The position numbers and the translations under genes were made by a program. Source: Atrichornis clamosus (Eukaryota; Chordata; Aves; Passeriformes; Menuridae). Taken from it: 64,000 nt of DNA. Shown here in pieces: positions 60,757 through 64,000 of the stretch (its first letter is position 1; each line of letters starts with the position of its first letter). The stretch covers positions 62,001 through 126,000 of the forward strand of contig WBMZ01008622.1 of assembly GCA_013400975.1 (NCBI GenBank), given 5' to 3'. The notes beneath the pieces are model-generated. The model was given only the letters and a program-made list of their open reading frames with translations. It searched no databases and had not been told where the DNA came from.

Positions 60757-61101
60757 GTTCTATTATGACTGCATTAGGAACTCCTACATATGGGCTATGT
60801 TTGCACTGGATGTAAAGAAAGTCCTTCCTTCCCTTTGACTCAGTTGCCTTGGAGATAGAATATTCATCAGAGAGAATACAGACAAGCTGGGTAAAGAGGG
60901 CTGATCATTTTGTAAATGACTGGCTTAGGACAATTGGTTTGCACCCGGGAACAGCAGCACACTTGGCTGTAATTAGTGTGTCTCTGAGCGGAGTTTTCTT
61001 TGTGCTGCTTTTCCGGCTGGACATGCTGGGGAAGGGTGCACGGGGGTGGCTCTGCGGGCGTGGTTGGGTTCCCATCTCTGTGTGCGCAGTCTGGTGCAGA
61101 A

Positions 61102-61236
61102 CCTCAACACCCTGAGCACCCCGGTCTAGGGGCGGGTGCCCCTGCCCGCGGCAGGAGGGTTGGAACCAGATGGTCTTTGAGGTCTCTTCCAGCCCAAACC
61201 GTTCCAAGGCTCCGTGATTCTACGATTCTGTGATAT
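61102..61236 (+). mobile_element. CR1 LINE 3' fragment, sense
   Basis: CTCAACACCCTGAGCACCCC, GGTGCCCCTGCCCGCGGCAG, GGAGGGTTGGAACCAGATGG and TTTGAGGTCTCTTCCAGCCC are CR1 3'UTR text, ending in the tail GTGATTCTACGATTCTGTGA. Well preserved, and notably CpG-containing. Confidence 0.93.
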
Positions 61237-62182
61237 TAGGGCCCTGATCCTGTAAATGCTTCAGTTATCACCCAATTTCCTTGCACAGACCCTGTCGCTG
61301 AAGCCCGAGAGGCCCCTCGTGTGCTTGATGCTCGGCATGTGCATGAGCTTGTGCAGGGCTGGGGCTGCTGCCCCTGGCAGAGATCCTCCTCAATCGCCTC
61401 GTTATCGGTGAAAGTGACCATCGAGCTGCCGCTTGAGCTCTTGAAAACATCTATATTGCACTGTAAATTGAACTTCTGTTTTCAATGAATGTGTTGAGTA
61501 TATGGACTATTGTGCCTTAAAGTCACATCCTCATATGAGCCTTTGTAAATGTTCTGTAAATCTGCAAACTGTCTGTCGCTGGTATCTCTGTGCACTCTCT
61601 ACAGATCTGGTTTGGTACTTGGCAGGACCTTGGGAAACCCAGCCCTGACCTCAGTTTGCCATGAACACTGAGGGGATGTGCCAATTCCCTCTTCTCTTCT
61701 TTTTCTAGATTGCTTTCCTCTCCACTGTTCACGAAACTCTGTTTTTCTGGTTTCTGTCATAGCTGGGCTCTGGCTCACCTGCAGCACCAGGAGCCCCTTG
61801 AGGGAACTCAGAAAGTTGTAAAAAAGTTGTCTCCAGCTTTTAAACGCCACCTGTAGAGCACTCTCAGGAGGGAATCACAGCTGCATTAACTGCTGTGGCA
61901 GGTGTTGTCAAGTATATCATCATATATTTGACATGGTTAACAAAGCAGAAAAGGGAACACCTATTTCTATTGAAATGCATGAGCCTGCATTATGTTAAAT
62001 ACATGGTGATTATACACCAAGTAATTGGAATAATATCTACTGGTTCTGTAACAAAAAAAAAGGCTTTTTAATGTTTAAAATTACCTGGGACCTGATGGAA
62101 GGTTTTTATGAAACTGTTTTCTAAAGTGAATAGTAGAAAAATGTATATGTATTTTAAATATAAGTATGATGTGCATGTTATT

Positions 62183-62188
62183 AATAAA
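62183..62188 (+). terminator. Candidate polyadenylation signal AATAAA
   Basis: A canonical hexamer, TTAATAAAGATC, at the end of a long AT-rich stretch downstream of the SERTAD4-like stop. Assignment to that gene is inference from strand and position. Confidence 0.35.
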
Positions 62189-62210
62189 GATCTATTTCTA
62201 TTGAACAAGA

Positions 62211-64000
62211 TGGACTATTGTTGAATATATGTTGTTTGGTTTACAAGTTAGCATGTAATGTTACTAAAGAAAGGTTGCTAACGTGGCTGCCCATCCCCTG
62301 AAAAACTTATAAACCACAGATTCTTTGGGGGACCTGGACCTGAGGGTGAAACTTGGAGTAACTCCTCTGGATGCTGTGCAAACCCTGGCATTCACTTGTC
62401 CTGACCTGATCCCATTATTTGCATCCCAATTTTTCTATGGGTTTGCAAGATCCTTCTTCTTCTCCTTGTTTATTCATTTTATTTAAAAATCTGCAAGGAA
62501 CAATTTTTCTAACAATGTTCTTCAGGGCATGTTTCAGATGCTGCCAAAGGGTCACAGTTAAAGTTGTTAGCTATTGCAGCAGTTCAGGAAAATGGGACTT
62601 TTTACTAAAAATCCTGATTATCATGAAAAGGACACCATCTTCCTCATCCTTGGGGATTTTCCTTAAGATTCTCTTCTTGAAGAGGCTGAAATGAAAATAT
62701 TTAAGAGATACTGAAAAGGACAAATATTTACAACAGGATGGATTTCCCCCTGTGGGCAGGAGCCTCTTGAAGCAGTCACAGGGAAACGTCGTCCAGGTCC
62801 TTCAGTTCCCATCTCCAGCCGGGACTTGGGTACCACCTGGGGCTGCAGGGTCAGGTGTTTTAAAGACTGAGCATTCCATCCGGGTGCCATAGGCACAGCA
62901 GTACATCAGCCACCTCCTCTGATGCTGCTGCATTAGGAGACAACAGCTGGATGTTGTCAACCTGAGGGCAGCTCTAAAACCAACTGATCCCGAGTCCCCT
63001 GCACACCTCATTTGAATGTGGTGTTGCCAGAATTATCAGCCACCACCCAAATCCTGAGATGTTCTTTACCAAGAGTCCTTTGCCTGTCTGCATCACTCCT
63101 CTTTTTAACCAAAAAGCAGTACCTAGGGCCTGGCGTGGGGATGTGAATGACTTAGAGCATGTCTGTAGGTTTGGCCAGGTTTTTTTCCCATATTGTGTGT
63201 GAATGACCAAGGGTCTCTGGGATGACATAGCCCTGGCATAGAGAAATACATTCAAATGGCCAAAATTCCTCCTAGATCCTTGGTGGGAGCTGTCACCTCT
63301 GAGGATTCACCACACTGGTAGGAGATGCTGAGCCATCCTTGGTCCAGCTGTGGGGAGAATTGCTTTAGAGTGGAAACAAAAGGCAGTGGAGCAGCTCCCC
63401 ACCTCCCAGCACCGACACCTTGTGTTGTCCAACACGTGCAAATACTTTCCCGCTATGGATATTTTCAAAGCCATGTGAATCATCCTGCCACAAAGCAAAT
63501 TTGGCTGCAGACTGAAGGTGGGGTCCTCTATGCCAAGTCCTCTGCTGCTAAAGGAGGTGATGAAAATGCCATGGCCAGACCACCGTGGGCTTTGTCTGCT
63601 CTCAGCTGTATTTTCTTTTTAGGTCTTTACAGTCATTTGCAGCCACTTTGAACTGAAGTAGCTTTTGGGCTGCCCTGCCCTGGCACTGCCATCCCAGACT
63701 CCTGGAGCAGCTGGCACAGGACCCAGGGAACCCAGCTGAGAGCTGTAACTCACCATGACATCCCACACTCGGGGCATTTCAGGGCTTAATTAATTCAGGT
63801 CCCAGGATAAGCAGAATGGATGGCCAAACCAAGTGATGCTGCAGAGCCCTGCAGCCTCCCAGCTTTCTTAGTCCAGGGGGAGGCCTGCTCTGCCTGCAGG
63901 CTGACGTGCCACTGATGGGAAATTATCCCCAACTGGGCTGAGTGGTGCCAAATTGCAGCTCTTACCAGAGTAAGGTGGCTTTTCCTGACACAAACTGCTT
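62211..64000. other. Terminal intergenic stretch, nothing recognised
   Basis: No repeat family, splice-bounded open frame or RNA gene was identified. If the synteny with the human SYT16 region holds, KCNH5 would be expected somewhere beyond the window; this is inference only. Confidence 0.5.

Larger units (their letters stand above)
57461..62210 (+). other. Possible 3'UTR of SERTAD4-like gene, end uncertain
   Basis: AT-rich sequence follows the TAA stop. Candidate AATAAA hexamers occur near 59241, 59945 and at 62183-62188. The last, in TTAATAAAGATCTATTTC after a smooth AT-rich run, looks most like a transcript end, which would give a 4.7-kb UTR. A CR1 at 61102-61236 would then lie inside the UTR. 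No other exon is recognisable. Confidence 0.3.

Overview
The window is vertebrate nuclear DNA, most probably from a bird and perhaps a passerine. Coding exons are few and separated by kilobases. The recognisable interspersed repeats are CR1 LINE fragments ending in the avian-style 3' tail (ATTCTATGATTCTATGA-like), and I saw no Alu, L1 or B-element DNA. There are no prokaryotic operons, CRISPR arrays or insertion sequences. Species cannot be fixed from the sequence alone.

Layout. (1) Positions 1 to about 37.1 kb hold the 3' part of a synaptotagmin-like gene on the + strand, best matched to SYT16. I support a possible 39-bp exon (408-446), a linker exon (17598-17854), the C2A exon (21704-22147), an exon that joins the C2 domains (23200-23389) and the terminal C2B exon (34509-34822). 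All junctions are in phase and all have AG/GT borders. A 3'UTR follows, possibly ending near 37.15 kb. (2) About 37-49.3 kb is intergenic, with two CR1 fragments. (3) A CpG island at about 49.38-50.3 kb looks like the promoter and first exon of a second + strand gene. (4) Its coding exons at about 56.89-57.46 kb encode a SERTA-domain protein that resembles SERTAD4 but is much shorter. (5) From 57.46 kb to the end there is a possible long 3'UTR and then intergenic DNA.

The most interesting point is the gene pair. In human, SERTAD4 lies beside SYT14 on chromosome 1q32 (SYT14-SERTAD4-HHAT-KCNH1). SYT16 lies beside KCNH5 on 14q23 with, to my knowledge, no SERTA gene. Here a SERTAD4-like gene lies directly downstream of a SYT16-like gene. 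This suggests a SERTAD4 ohnolog from the ancestral vertebrate duplication, kept here and lost or unannotated in mammals. It has an odd 5' end: a TGA in its reading frame just inside the splice acceptor and no AUG before the SERTA motif, so it either starts at a non-AUG codon or is decaying.

The two genes have no obvious shared biochemical pathway. SYT16 is a calcium-independent C2-domain trafficking protein, and SERTA proteins are transcriptional co-regulators. Their adjacency looks like inherited synteny. Comparisons with human SYT14, SYT16 and SERTAD4 are from memory; no alignment or database search was run.
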